Source: JAJRXC01 sp047639555
Lineage (GTDB): Bacteria; Actinomycetota; Acidimicrobiia; Acidimicrobiales; Aldehydirespiratoraceae
Direction of reading: 5' to 3'
DNA: 64,000 nt
Assembly: GCA_047639555.1 (NCBI GenBank)
Contig: JBLIOE010000002.1
Span: forward strand, 1-64,000
Shown: one piece after another, positions 16,465 to 25,635 of the stretch
Layout of the letters: every line of letters begins with the position of its first letter
Position numbering within the stretch: position 1 is the stretch's first letter
Made by a program: the position numbers and the translations under genes
Notes under the pieces: model-generated
The model's input: the letters and a program-made list of their open reading frames with translations, nothing else
What the model was told of the DNA's origin: nothing
The model's database searches: none

Positions 16465-17496
16465 CTAGCGGAACTGGTCGATCAGCGGCGACGCGGCGGG
16501 TTCGTCGAGCAACAGAACATCAGCGCCGCCCGGTGTGAAGAATCGAGTGGTCGGGAGAGTCGCGGTGGCTGGGTCCGCGCCGCGAATTGTCAGGCCGAGC
16601 GATATCACCGTGGACAGTCCGAGCGACTCGTCCACCCGAACATTGCTGGCCACGCCATCGAGCGCCCCAAGCAGGGTGAACGGGTTCCGGGTGTTGCCGA
16701 GCTCGGCAAAGACGGCGGCAAGAAACTTCTGTTGCCGTTGCACCCGACCAAGGTCGGCTGTGGGATCGCGCTGGTCGACACCATCGATGATCTCGGTGTA
16801 GCTCCGGGACCGGACGTAGGCCAGCGCCTGCCCGGCGTCGAGCACCTGCGGCCCGGCTTCGGCGATATTCAGGCCCGACTTCGGATCGTGAGCGGGATAC
16901 GGGAAGTTCACGGTGACGCCGCCCAACGAATCCACCAGCGAGAGAAAGCCCGCGAAGTCCACCTCGAGATAGTGATCGATCCCAATGCCAATCTCGTTTT
17001 GCACGGTCTGGACAAGGAGTTCCGGCCCGCCGCGAGCGAAGGCTGCATTGATTCGACTGGGTGAGCCGTTCACGTTGACGTAAAGGTCGCGAGGAATAGC
17101 GAGCAAGCTGACCTCGTCGCCGTCGACGCGAAGCACCGCGATTGTGTCGGTGCGCTCGCCCTCAACACCAAAGATGACTCCGGCATTCTCGGTTTCGATG
17201 TCGACGCCTTCTCGCGAGTCGGTTCCCACAACGAGGTAGTTGGTCGCGGTCTGGCTCCCCATCAGCGTGGCGCTCAGGTCGACCCGCTCGACGCCGCCCC
17301 ACGTCCACCAAGCCGACGCAAACGTGTAGAGCGGGAGCAGCGCAACAAGCAGCAGAACGCCAAGGATCCATGGCCAGCGACGGTGCTTCTTTCGAGCTCG
17401 CGGCGATTGGACGGGCGGGGTCGGAAGCGGCGGAGCCGCATCCGCGGCCGGGACATGGAACGACCGGGGATCGCTCTGGGCACCTGACATCTGCAT
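16465..17496 (-). CDS. LytR-CpsA-Psr (LCP) family cell-wall glycopolymer ligase
   Basis: A 343-aa type II membrane protein: proline-rich cytosolic N-terminus, basic RARKKHRRWPW, one membrane helix (about residues 40-60) and an extracellular LCP domain. LCP landmarks include YLVVGTDSREG, ERTDTIAVLRVDG, LLAIPRDLYVNVNG (with the catalytic arginine) and SRINAAFARGG. LCP enzymes transfer lipid-linked glycopolymers, such as arabinogalactan in mycobacteria, to peptidoglycan. That fits the AftD-like gene elsewhere in the window. ATG at 17496 or 17490 is possible. It is divergent from the M23 peptidase gene. Confidence 0.9.
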   Translation of the reverse strand: MQMSGAQSDPRSFHVPAADAAPPLPTPPVQSPRARKKHRRWPWILGVLLLVALLPLYTFASAWWTWGGVERVDLSATLMGSQTATNYLVVGTDSREGVDIETENAGVIFGVEGERTDTIAVLRVDGDEVSLLAIPRDLYVNVNGSPSRINAAFARGGPELLVQTVQNEIGIGIDHYLEVDFAGFLSLVDSLGGVTVNFPYPAHDPKSGLNIAEAGPQVLDAGQALAYVRSRSYTEIIDGVDQRDPTADLGRVQRQQKFLAAVFAELGNTRNPFTLLGALDGVASNVRVDESLGLSTVISLGLTIRGADPATATLPTTRFFTPGGADVLLLDEPAASPLIDQFR

Positions 17497-17624
17497 AGTT
17501 GACCACGGTGGGCGCCCAGTTCCGCCCCGCCCGCGCAATGCATGTGTCACACGGTGCCCAGTTGGTTCCCGTGTGACAGGTACCCTTGGGTGCATCTACC
17601 GCGTGGGCCGGTGGATCCGAACTC

Positions 17625-18812
17625 ATGCCAAGACGTTTTTCTTCTCCCTTCGCCCTCCGTCCCAGGCGACCAAGTGCGCTGCTCCTCGCGCTTCTCACCG
17701 TGGCGCTTGTGGGCCCCGCCGCGGCACAGGACGACGACGAAACGATTGGCGATATTCGTCGCGAACGAGAGGAAGTTCGCGACGCGGCGGCCGATGCGCT
17801 GGCCGAACTGGAACTTCTCGAACTCGAAGATGAGCGGATCGGCGAGATCGTGGCGCAGATCCAAGCCGCGGTCGACCAACAGCTCGCCGAGGTCCAGTCC
17901 GCCCGACAAAAGCTCGCCGCCGCTGAGGCAGAAGTGATCTCGCGAGAGACGGCCGCCGCTGATGCCGCTGCTGCCCTTGACCAGACGAAGCTCGACATCG
18001 AGGCGCGGGCCGTGGACTCCTTCGTCGGCACCACGCGTCAATTTGAGCCTTGGCTCACCTCGAATGATCTGAACGACACCGCGATTCGTCTCGCGCTCAT
18101 TGATTTCGCCGCGGGCAACGATCGGGACTTCCTCGACAATCTTCGCACCTACCAAGCAGACCGCGAATCGCATCTTCGGGCTGGTGAAGACGCTCGGGCT
18201 GAAGCCCGTGCCCTGGCCGATGAACTCGCGACCGAACTCGCAGAGCTCGAGGAACGGCAGGCCGTGAAAGCGAAGGTTCAAGCCGAGCTTCAGTCGCGTA
18301 TCAACCAGTGGGAGATCGAATCCTTACAACGGGCCCGCGAGGCCGAGGAGCTGACCGAGCTGATTCGTGACAAGCAGGCGGAGGAGCTGGGATTCGGGCC
18401 GGGGGACGTTGGCGCCGCCTCGGTCGAAGGTTTCATCATCCCGACAGACGCGCAGGTGGGTTCGAAGTTCGGTCTCCGTGTCCATCCAATCTTCCGCTCC
18501 ACCCGCATGCACTCCGGAGTCGACATGGGTGCGCCGAGCGGCCAAGCCGTGTGGGCGTCGAAGGAAGGCCGCGTGATCTTCGCCGGAGTGAAAGGGGGCT
18601 ACGGAAACGCGGTCATCATCCAGCACGAAGGAAACGTGGCCACCCTCTACGCCCATCTCAGCGGATTTGAGACAAGCGTGGGCGAATGGGTTGATACCGG
18701 TGAAGTGATCGGGCTCGTCGGTTCGACCGGATGGAGCACCGGACCCCACCTCCACTTTGAGACACGCGTCAACGGCGTGCCGAAGGATCCAGAGCTTTTC
18801 CTTCCTGTGTGA
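17625..18812 (+). CDS. Secreted M23 (LytM-type) peptidase with coiled-coil
   Basis: A 395-aa exported protein. The signal peptide runs to about residue 35 (PSALLLALLTVALVGPAAAQ). A long coiled-coil rich in Glu/Ala/Arg covers about residues 40-250. A C-terminal M23 domain has the metal ligands in MHSGVDMGAPSG (HxxxD) and HLHFE. This architecture is that of EnvC/FtsX-interacting amidase activators and peptidoglycan hydrolases such as RipC. Both zinc motifs are present, so it may be catalytic. Start ATG at 17625. Divergent from the LCP gene, so both envelope genes share one intergenic region. Confidence 0.88.
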   Translation: MPRRFSSPFALRPRRPSALLLALLTVALVGPAAAQDDDETIGDIRREREEVRDAAADALAELELLELEDERIGEIVAQIQAAVDQQLAEVQSARQKLAAAEAEVISRETAAADAAAALDQTKLDIEARAVDSFVGTTRQFEPWLTSNDLNDTAIRLALIDFAAGNDRDFLDNLRTYQADRESHLRAGEDARAEARALADELATELAELEERQAVKAKVQAELQSRINQWEIESLQRAREAEELTELIRDKQAEELGFGPGDVGAASVEGFIIPTDAQVGSKFGLRVHPIFRSTRMHSGVDMGAPSGQAVWASKEGRVIFAGVKGGYGNAVIIQHEGNVATLYAHLSGFETSVGEWVDTGEVIGLVGSTGWSTGPHLHFETRVNGVPKDPELFLPV

Positions 18813-18915
18813 CTTCCCACGAGAGGCTCACGCGGCGTCACGAAGGGGGAACGACGACGGCATCGAGATCGTGTTGCCGGTCCAGCGTGTGAGCGAAGAC
18901 TGACGCAGTACTAGG

Positions 18916-19785
18916 TTGCCTCCCGTGCTCGTCAGCGTGGGTGATCTTCTTGAAGAGGTGCTCGTCCGACTTCCGGGCGATCCCCTGCGCGGGAGCGACA
19001 TCAGCGTCCGCAGTCTTCGCGTGCGCGGCGGGAGTGCCGCGAATGTTGCGGCCATCGATGCTGAGCTTGGAGCGTCGCCCCGATTCGTCGGCCAGGTCGG
19101 CGATGACCCCATCGGCAACACGTTGATCGCCGATCTACGCGATCGGGGAGTGGAGACACTCGTCGAACACGCGGGGGTGACCGGCGTCGTCGTCACCATG
19201 ATGGGGAAGAGCGGGCGGAGCCGGATGATCGATCGCGGCGCGTCGGTACGACTCGCTTTGCTCGATCCGGACTGCCTCGCTGACGCGACCCACCTCTTCT
19301 TGTCGGCCAGCGCCTTTACCGAGGATCCCTTCGCCAGCGCAGTAGACCGGCTGCTTGGCGAAGCGGCCGACCGTCGAATCCCGGTCACGATCGCCGGGCC
19401 AACCCTGGCGGACCTCGAGGGACTCGGCGACGAAGCGGTCCGCGGACTCGCCCGGGCCCTGCAACCCGCCCACGTCATCGTCAATCGTGACGAACACGCG
19501 GCGCTCGGCCTCGGGGCCCGCGAGGGTATTCCTGGTGCGATCGTCACCGTGGTCACCAACGGCGCTCGCCCCACGCTGGTCATCGAGCGGAGCGGCGCAC
19601 AGTCGGTAGAGGTCCCACCGGTGGAAACGATTCGAGATCTCACCGGCGCGGGCGACGGCTTTGTTGCGGGGTTCCTGCGTTCTCGGCTGAACGGCGCCGA
19701 CCCGGTTGCCGCCACACACGCCGGCCATCGGATTGCCGCCCGCGTGATCTCACAGCTCGGACCGACAACCGGAGTCGGACAATGA
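18916..19785 (+). CDS. PfkB-family carbohydrate/nucleoside kinase
   Basis: About 289 aa in the ribokinase fold. The N-terminal GGSAANVAA glycine motif and the C-terminal anion-hole and catalytic-base motif DLTGAGDGFVAGFL are both intact. Start is TTG at 18916 or GTG at 18925, the latter giving MLVSVGDLLEE. Substrate may be a sugar or nucleoside; the residues seen do not decide. The stop overlaps the next gene (ATGA at 19782), a SnoaL-like protein, so they are co-translated. Confidence 0.85.
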   Translation: MPPVLVSVGDLLEEVLVRLPGDPLRGSDISVRSLRVRGGSAANVAAIDAELGASPRFVGQVGDDPIGNTLIADLRDRGVETLVEHAGVTGVVVTMMGKSGRSRMIDRGASVRLALLDPDCLADATHLFLSASAFTEDPFASAVDRLLGEAADRRIPVTIAGPTLADLEGLGDEAVRGLARALQPAHVIVNRDEHAALGLGAREGIPGAIVTVVTNGARPTLVIERSGAQSVEVPPVETIRDLTGAGDGFVAGFLRSRLNGADPVAATHAGHRIAARVISQLGPTTGVGQ

Positions 19786-20270
19786 GTGCGGCACCAACCG
19801 CCCGTGAGGCCATCCGCGACACCCTGGCCAGCTACTGTCGCGGAATCGACCGCCGAGACCGCGCGCTCGTCGCCTCGTGTTTCACCTCGTACGCAACGGA
19901 TGACCACGGCACCGGGCCGCGACCGATCGCGGAGTTTCTCGACTGGTGTTTCGCCTTGTTGGACGAGTACGACTCGACCTTCCACTTCCTCGGCCAATCG
20001 AGCTACGACTTCGAAGACGGTGACCTCTGCCGCGTCGAGACCTACGGCATCGCGACCCATCGAACCGCCGGGGGCGCGGCGCGACAGAACCTCACGACCG
20101 GCTTCCGATATGTCGATGACCTGGTCCGCGATGTGTCCGGCTGGCGGATTCGGGAACGGCTCGCGATCACCGACTGGTCTCGTGTCGATGACGAGTCAGC
20201 CTGGTTTGCGGTGAGCCCGGAACTCTCGCGGGGCGAGGCCGGACCTGACGACCCGAGCTACCGCCACTAA
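19782..20270 (+). CDS. SnoaL-like (NTF2-fold) protein
   Basis: A 162-aa protein of the SnoaL_4 type: ASYCRGIDRRDRALVASCF near the N-terminus, FHFLGQSSYDF in the middle and WRIRERLAITDW near the end. The cone-shaped NTF2 fold hosts isomerases, dehydratases and non-enzymatic binding proteins, so the function is open. It is coupled to the PfkB kinase by a 4-bp overlap and followed after 10 bp by an alcohol dehydrogenase gene, making a likely three-gene operon. Confidence 0.8.
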   Translation: MSAAPTAREAIRDTLASYCRGIDRRDRALVASCFTSYATDDHGTGPRPIAEFLDWCFALLDEYDSTFHFLGQSSYDFEDGDLCRVETYGIATHRTAGGAARQNLTTGFRYVDDLVRDVSGWRIRERLAITDWSRVDDESAWFAVSPELSRGEAGPDDPSYRH

Positions 20271-20280
20271 CTTGCGCGGT

Positions 20281-21381
20281 ATGCGCGCCGCCGTCCTCAC
20301 CACCCCCAACGCCCCGCTCGAAATTCTCACCGATCTTCAGGTCGAAGACCCGAGATCGGGCGAGGTGCTCGTCGGCGTCAAGAATTGCGGCATCTGCCAC
20401 AGCGACGTGACCGTGCAGGAGAGCGGCCATGCCATTCCGACTGTGCTGGGCCATGAAGCTGCGGGCGTGGTCGAAGCAGTCGGGCCGGGGGTAACCCATC
20501 TCGCCGTTGGCGACCATGTCATGCTCACTCCGTTAGCGCCCTGCGGACACTGCCCGGCCTGTGCCCGACACGAAGCGACGGCCTGCCCGGACGCGTTGTC
20601 GTTCGCGCAGAACTCGCGGCCCGACGGTTCGACGCCGTTCAGTCGCAACGGTGCGCCGGTCTTCCGCGGCCTTGGAGTTGGTGGCTTCGCTGAACAAACC
20701 GTTGTGTCGGCATCGGGTGCTGTGAAGATCGATCCCGACATCCCGCTCGATATCGCGTGTGTCATCGGGTGCGCCATGCAGACCGGTGTCGGCGCGGTGT
20801 TTAATACGGCCGCAGTCGAGCGCGGCTCCACCGTCCTTGTTATGGGGCTCGGCGGCATTGGACAAGCGATCGTGCAGGGTGCGCAGATCGCCGGGGCGAG
20901 TTCGATCATCGTCTCCGACCCAGTGGAGTCTCGTCGAGAGATCGCCTCCGCATTCGGCGCAACCCACCTCATCGATCCGACCAGCGACGACCTCGCCGCC
21001 GCAGTCGCCGACGCAACCCAGGGGAATGGCGTCGACTATGCGTTCGAGGCCGCGGGAAAGGCCGCCCTCGTCGAGCAAGGCATCGAAGCCACCCGCGTCG
21101 GCGGTACCACCATCATGGTGGGCGCCTCGCCTATCGAAGAGTCGGTGACCATCAACGCGGCGGTGTTATTCATGACGCTGCAGAAGCGACTCGTCGGAAG
21201 TCTGCTGGGCCATTGCTGGCCCGATCGTGACATCCCGCTCCTGCTCGACCTCTGGCGTACCGGTCGGCTCGATCTCAGCACCATGATCAGCCATCGACTC
21301 GACCTGGACGACGTGAACGAGGGGATCGCGCGGCTCAACGCCGCCGACGGGATCCGCACGGTGCTTACCGTCGGGCGCTGA
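20281..21381 (+). CDS. Zinc-dependent alcohol dehydrogenase (MDR family)
   Basis: A 366-aa medium-chain dehydrogenase. The catalytic zinc ligands lie in NCGICHSDV and the GHEAAGVVEAVG segment. Structural-zinc cysteines follow in CGHCPACARHEATAC, and the NAD-binding motif is GLGGIGQ. GVDYAFEAAGK and the overall order match class III-like or mycothiol-type dehydrogenases of Actinobacteria. I chose ATG 20281; an in-frame TTG at 20272 exists. The 3' end overlaps the convergent J-domain gene by 17 bp. The alcohol substrate is unknown. Confidence 0.87.
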   Translation: MRAAVLTTPNAPLEILTDLQVEDPRSGEVLVGVKNCGICHSDVTVQESGHAIPTVLGHEAAGVVEAVGPGVTHLAVGDHVMLTPLAPCGHCPACARHEATACPDALSFAQNSRPDGSTPFSRNGAPVFRGLGVGGFAEQTVVSASGAVKIDPDIPLDIACVIGCAMQTGVGAVFNTAAVERGSTVLVMGLGGIGQAIVQGAQIAGASSIIVSDPVESRREIASAFGATHLIDPTSDDLAAAVADATQGNGVDYAFEAAGKAALVEQGIEATRVGGTTIMVGASPIEESVTINAAVLFMTLQKRLVGSLLGHCWPDRDIPLLLDLWRTGRLDLSTMISHRLDLDDVNEGIARLNAADGIRTVLTVGR

Positions 21382-21895
21382 GTTCGGCCATTAGCGCATC
21401 CACCACATCCGCGATCGGTGGTGCGGGCGTGATACCGAGCGCATCAAGCGTGAAGCTCACGGGCGTGCCACCTGCTCCTGGGTCACCAACCGTCACGGCC
21501 AGCTGCCCAACCGCGGGCGCCACGCCCACGACGATTTCGAGCAGTCCGGCGTGGGGGTCAACAAACACCACTTCACCAATCGAGTGGCCGGCATCCATCA
21601 ACCGAACGAGGAGATCGTCGGGCGGATCGTCGAGCACGAAGTAGCGGTCAACGTCGTCAGGGTGCCCATCGGCTGTTGCCGTCGACGCGGCCGATGGCGG
21701 GGGCGGCGCGGTAGGCGCTGGCTCGGGCACGTGCAACAAAAGGTGCAACGCCTGGTTCAACTCGGCGGCCGCGGCCGTCGAGCCACCCATGTCGGGGTGG
21801 GCGGAACGGATCAGCTGGCGGTGGGCCGCGCGAATGGCCTGGTCATCGACATCGTTGCCGAGGCCAAGGAGGGCACGTGCCGAGCGGTGATCCAC
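21365..21895 (-). CDS. J-domain protein with short C-terminal domain
   Basis: About 176 aa from GTG 21895. An N-terminal J-domain starts at once (DHRSARALLGL) and contains the HPD motif in LIRSAHPDMGGS, which stimulates DnaK-type ATPases. A Pro/Ala/Thr linker leads to a C-terminal domain (YFVLDDPPDDLLVRLMDAG) that I do not recognise. The frame stays open upstream, where a TTG near 21955 would overlap the preceding gene. It follows the degenerate GGDEF gene on the same strand, so the two are probably one transcript. It is not a full DnaJ: it lacks the zinc and substrate-binding domains. Confidence 0.7.
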   Translation of the reverse strand: MDHRSARALLGLGNDVDDQAIRAAHRQLIRSAHPDMGGSTAAAAELNQALHLLLHVPEPAPTAPPPPSAASTATADGHPDDVDRYFVLDDPPDDLLVRLMDAGHSIGEVVFVDPHAGLLEIVVGVAPAVGQLAVTVGDPGAGGTPVSFTLDALGITPAPPIADVVDALMAELSARR

Positions 21896-21929
21896 ACCAA
21901 CAGTGTGGCCGCCCAGCGTCGGTTGTGCG

Positions 21930-22382
21930 TTAGTGAGACGCTCGACGAGCAAGCGCGGTGTCGAGCGCGGCGTCGGCTCGAGCCGCCGCCGCGTGTAGGC
22001 CGCCGGAGCGGCGACGCACGCTGTAGGACACGTCGATGTCGAGCCCACAGGCCCGAAGATCGCGGTGCAACTCGCGGGCCCGGCGAGACAAAGTCAACGC
22101 TCCGTCAATCGGCACCGCAATGACGCCAAGGCGTCCCGCAGCGATGAGTTCCGTGCGGTCCGTCCATCCAAGATGGCGGTCGATAATGGCGAGAACGGCA
22201 GCCTCGGTCAGGGCCCGAGAATCATCGTCAATGTGGCGAAGAAGTTCGCCGCCATAGTTGATGACCAGCACGCCCGCACCGAACCCTTGGTTCGAGACAT
22301 GACGTTCCTCGCCGTCCAGCAGTTCTGCCCACCCGCCATTCGCGACGGGAGTGGTCTGAAGCGATCTTCCGATCGAAAGCAT
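21930..22382 (-). CDS. Small degenerate GGDEF-like protein
   Basis: A 150-aa protein. Pattern and length fit a single GGDEF-type nucleotidyl-cyclase fold: a beta strand GVLVINYGG, a helix with ALTEAAVLAIIDR, a strand-turn GRLGVIAVPI where GGDEF should stand, a helix RARELHRDL, and a final ADAALDTALARR helix. The GGDEF signature itself is absent, so it cannot be a standard cyclic di-GMP synthase and might bind a ligand or partner. ATG 22382 has a strong GGGAGG site 7 bp upstream. It is followed by the J-domain gene. Confidence 0.5.
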   Translation of the reverse strand: MLSIGRSLQTTPVANGGWAELLDGEERHVSNQGFGAGVLVINYGGELLRHIDDDSRALTEAAVLAIIDRHLGWTDRTELIAAGRLGVIAVPIDGALTLSRRARELHRDLRACGLDIDVSYSVRRRSGGLHAAAARADAALDTALARRASH

Positions 22383-22558
22383 TTTTGTACCTCCCGGTAG
22401 CGTTGCTATTGCCCTCCTTTCGGCGCTGCGCTCGATGTGGCGAAGGACGAAAGCGCGTTCGTTGCGAAACCGTCATCACACTCCGACGTAGTGTGCTGAT
22501 ACTGCCCACCCTGTGTGAACTTCACCCCGAGCGAGCGCCCGGCGTCTACGATCCGGCG

Positions 22559-23308
22559 GTGCAAAGCGAACAGGCCGAGTTCATTGGAGCCAGCGGGACC
22601 ACACTGGCCGCAACCGTGCGGCGACCGGACAGCCCCGTGGTCGGCAGCGTGCTGATGGCGCACTGCTTCACGTGCTCGAAAGACCTCCACACGCTCACAC
22701 GGCTCTCGAAAGCCCTCGCCGCCGAAGGATGGATCACCTTCGCCTTCGACTTCACCGGCCTCGGTGCTTCGGCGGGAGACTTTGGCGCAACCAGCGTGAG
22801 CAGCAACGTCGGTGACCTGCGTCGCGCCGCGGCAACGATGCTCGACCAGCGAATTGGACCGTGTCTGCTTATCGGCCACAGCCTGGGCGGTTCGGCCGCA
22901 GTGCTCGCCGCCGCGGCGCTCAAGACCGTCGATGCCGTGATCTGTATCGGATCACCCGCTGACGTCGATCATGTGTGCCATCTACTCCCGGACGATGCCG
23001 GGGAGCGCGAAGACCGTTTCCCGGTGGAGATCGGAGGTCGAACCTTCGACCTCGATCCGGGCTTCGTCACCGACCTTGCGACGCACGACGTTCGCGACGC
23101 GGCGGCCGCCCTCAATCGGCCCTTCCTGGTGGTCGAGGCTGGCGATGACGAGGTGGTCGATCATCGCCAAACCAAAGCGCTCGCGACCGCCGGGAATGGG
23201 GAGCTACACACCATTCCCGGAGCCGATCATCTCTTCTCGACCCCCGACCATGCGCGCCAGCTAGCGGAAAAGGTGGTCGACTGGACGTCGCGGCACGCTT
23301 CTCGATAG
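22559..23308 (+). CDS. Alpha/beta hydrolase (OsmC-associated type)
   Basis: A 249-aa protein from GTG 22559. LMAHCFTCSKDLHTLTRLS and FDFTGLGASAGDF are hallmarks of the hydrolase domain often fused to, or encoded with, OsmC peroxiredoxins. The nucleophile elbow is IGHSLGGSAA, and later acid and histidine positions fall in EAGDDEVV and GADHLF. No OsmC domain is attached or adjacent. Translation could start further up, but the 5' part of that frame is not conserved-looking. Confidence 0.82.
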   Translation: MQSEQAEFIGASGTTLAATVRRPDSPVVGSVLMAHCFTCSKDLHTLTRLSKALAAEGWITFAFDFTGLGASAGDFGATSVSSNVGDLRRAAATMLDQRIGPCLLIGHSLGGSAAVLAAAALKTVDAVICIGSPADVDHVCHLLPDDAGEREDRFPVEIGGRTFDLDPGFVTDLATHDVRDAAAALNRPFLVVEAGDDEVVDHRQTKALATAGNGELHTIPGADHLFSTPDHARQLAEKVVDWTSRHASR

Positions 23309-23331
23309 CGTGACCCGGTCTTTTGACGCGG

Positions 23332-23370
23332 CCGCCCAATCACGGGCGGTCGTTCGACGAGGCGACGAAC
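23332..23370 (+). promoter_or_regulatory. Two hairpins in the hppA leader
   Basis: CCGCCC (23332-23337) can pair with GGGCGG (23344-23349) around a 6-nt loop. GTTCG (23352-23356) can pair with CGAAC (23366-23370). They sit directly before the AGGAG ribosome site of the pyrophosphatase gene. The first could terminate or attenuate transcription from upstream; the role is unproven. Confidence 0.35.
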
Positions 23371-23380
23371 AGGAGATTTC

Positions 23381-25492
23381 GTGAGCGCCGTTCCTTATCT
23401 GGCATTGATCTCGGCATTAGCCGGGCTCGCAGTAGCTGGTTTCTATTACAAGTCCGTGGAGAAAGCCTCTCCCGGAAACGACCGCATGGTCTTTCTCATG
23501 GAGGAGATCCAAAAGGGCGCCAAGGCGTTCCTGAAGAAGGAATACACCTGGGTGTCGTTCTTCGTAGTCGCCATGATGGTGCTTCTAGCGGCCGTCATCG
23601 ATCCGCTCGCATCGATCAGCTACCTGCTCGGCGCGTTCCTCTCGGCCCTCGCTGGCTACATCGGAATGACCGTGGCCACGATGGCCAACGCTCGCACTAC
23701 CGAAGCAGCCAAGGACGGGCCCGGTAAGGCCCTTCCCGTTGCGTTCCGCGGCGGCGCCGTCATGGGCTTCACCGTTGCCGGCCTTGCGCTCGGCGGCTTG
23801 ATGCTCACCTACTTGGCTGTCGTTGAGTGGTTCGCGTTCGACGGTGCCTTCGAAATCCTCACGGCCTACGGACTCGGCGCTTCCTCGATCGCCCTCTTCT
23901 CTCGGGTTGGCGGCGGCATCTTCACCAAGGCGGCCGACGTCGGCGCCGACCTCGTCGGCAAGGTTGAAGCCGGAATTCCGGAGGACGACCCCCGCAACCC
24001 GGCCACCATTGCCGACAACGTGGGCGACAACGTTGGCGACGTCGCCGGTATGGGCGCCGACCTCTTCGAGTCCTATGCGGGCTCGATCATTGCTCCGATC
24101 TCGGTCACCGCATTTGCCCTCGGCCTCGTCGCTGACGACGCTGATGGTTCGTACGCGATCGCGCTCCTAACTTTCCCGATGGCAATCGCCTTCGTCGGTA
24201 TGGTCGCTTCAATCATCGGCTCGTTCCTGGTTAAGGGTGGCGACAGCACCGACTCCAAGGCGCTCAGCAAGGCCCTCCACATGGGCACCAACGTGGCCAT
24301 GGGCCTGACTGTGGTGGCCACGCTCGGCGTCGCCTACTGGATGTTCGGCGACAGCGAGGTCTTCACGGAAGAGGCACCGTACGGCCTCGGAATCTCGGTC
24401 ATCGGCGGCCTCCTCGTTGGTTGGGCGCTCGGCAAGACGGCCGAGTACTACACCTCCGATCACTACGCTCCGGTGAAGAAGATCGCCCAGCAGACCGAAA
24501 CCGGTCCGGCAACCACGATCCTCTCCGGCATCAGCGCCGGCATGGTGTCCGTTGCTTCGTCCGTGGTTCTCATCGTCATCGGCGTAGGAATCGCCTACTG
24601 GGGCGGCGAGCAGACGCTCGGGTCGGATCTTCCGAACGGCTTCGGCGGTATCTACGGCATCGCCGTGGCCGCCATCGGCATGTTGGCCACCACTGGTGTG
24701 GTTGTGTCGGTTGATGCCTACGGCCCAATCGCCGACAACGCGGGCGGCATTGCGGAAATGGCCGGACTCGATCCGGAAGTGCGTGAAGTCACCGATGCGC
24801 TCGACTCGCTGGGTAACACCACTGCGGCGATCGCCAAGGGCTTCGCCGTTGGTTCGGCTGCGCTGACCGCACTCGCACTCTTCAAGAGCTTCGAGTTTGC
24901 GATCGCCCAGGCGAGCGACGGTGAGACCATCCTGAACCTCAACATCGGCGAAGTTGATGTCTTCATCGGACTCTTCCTCGGTGCGGGCCTTCCCTTCCTC
25001 TTTGCGGCCCTCACGATCGACGCTGTCGGCCGTGCTGCTGGCGTGATGATCGAAGAGGTTCGTCGACAGTTCCGTGAGATCCCTGGCCTGCGTGAAGGCA
25101 AGGAGGGTGTTGTGCCCGACTCCGCACGTTGTGTCGCAATCTCCACCGAAGCTTCACTGAAGGAAATGATCATCCCGGGTGCGCTCGCGGTGGTTGTGCC
25201 CCTCGCCGTCGGTTTCGTCAGCGTTGATGCCCTCGGCGGTCTTCTCGCCGGTGCCCTCGTTACCGGCTTTGCGCTCGCCATCTTCATGGCGAACGCGGGC
25301 GGTGCGTGGGACAACGCCAAGAAGTACATCGAAGCTGGCGCCATGGGTGGCAAGGGTTCGGAGAACCACAAGGCCGCCGTTGTTGGCGACACCGTGGGCG
25401 ATCCGTTCAAGGACACTTCCGGTCCGGCTATGAACATCCTTCTCAAGGTGATGACGATCGTCTCGCTCGTGTTTGCGAGTGCCTTCGTCTAA
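23381..25492 (+). CDS. hppA: Membrane-bound cation-pumping inorganic pyrophosphatase
   Basis: A 703-aa protein with about 16 membrane helices that couples pyrophosphate hydrolysis to cation export. Catalytic motifs include VEAGIPEDDPRNPATIAD, DNVGDNVGDVAGMGADL, AYGPIADNAGGIAEM, NAGGAWDNAKKYIE and GDTVGDPFKDTSGP. In GNTTAAIAKGFA, the position that is Lys in potassium-independent pumps is Ala, which places it with the potassium-dependent class; members of that class pump H+ or Na+. Start is GTG 23381 with AGGAG upstream. A strong terminator follows. Codon use here is the most regular of the window, suggesting high expression. Confidence 0.95.
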   Translation: MSAVPYLALISALAGLAVAGFYYKSVEKASPGNDRMVFLMEEIQKGAKAFLKKEYTWVSFFVVAMMVLLAAVIDPLASISYLLGAFLSALAGYIGMTVATMANARTTEAAKDGPGKALPVAFRGGAVMGFTVAGLALGGLMLTYLAVVEWFAFDGAFEILTAYGLGASSIALFSRVGGGIFTKAADVGADLVGKVEAGIPEDDPRNPATIADNVGDNVGDVAGMGADLFESYAGSIIAPISVTAFALGLVADDADGSYAIALLTFPMAIAFVGMVASIIGSFLVKGGDSTDSKALSKALHMGTNVAMGLTVVATLGVAYWMFGDSEVFTEEAPYGLGISVIGGLLVGWALGKTAEYYTSDHYAPVKKIAQQTETGPATTILSGISAGMVSVASSVVLIVIGVGIAYWGGEQTLGSDLPNGFGGIYGIAVAAIGMLATTGVVVSVDAYGPIADNAGGIAEMAGLDPEVREVTDALDSLGNTTAAIAKGFAVGSAALTALALFKSFEFAIAQASDGETILNLNIGEVDVFIGLFLGAGLPFLFAALTIDAVGRAAGVMIEEVRRQFREIPGLREGKEGVVPDSARCVAISTEASLKEMIIPGALAVVVPLAVGFVSVDALGGLLAGALVTGFALAIFMANAGGAWDNAKKYIEAGAMGGKGSENHKAAVVGDTVGDPFKDTSGPAMNILLKVMTIVSLVFASAFV

Positions 25493-25525
25493 CTCCTGGC
25501 CCACGAGAGGGCCGAAGAACTGACG

Positions 25526-25553
25526 GAACGGGGACCTTTCGGGGTCCCCGTTC
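25526..25553 (+). terminator. Rho-independent terminator after hppA
   Basis: An 11-bp perfect stem, GAACGGGGACC (25526-25536) with GGTCCCCGTTC (25543-25553), closes a 6-nt loop and is followed by TTTCGTTTTC. It lies 34 bp after the hppA stop. Confidence 0.9.
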
Positions 25554-25635
25554 TTTCGTTTTCGGGCCAGTCGGTCCGGTGCAGAGAGCCGTTTGGCACT
25601 GTGGGGTAATCGGTCGCGCCGATACCGTTCGAACC

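Noticed and set aside
22480..22510. Inverted repeat CACACT...AGTGTG between the GGDEF-like gene and the hydrolase gene
   Set aside because: Only six base pairs and imperfect beyond; could be an operator but the evidence is too thin to list.
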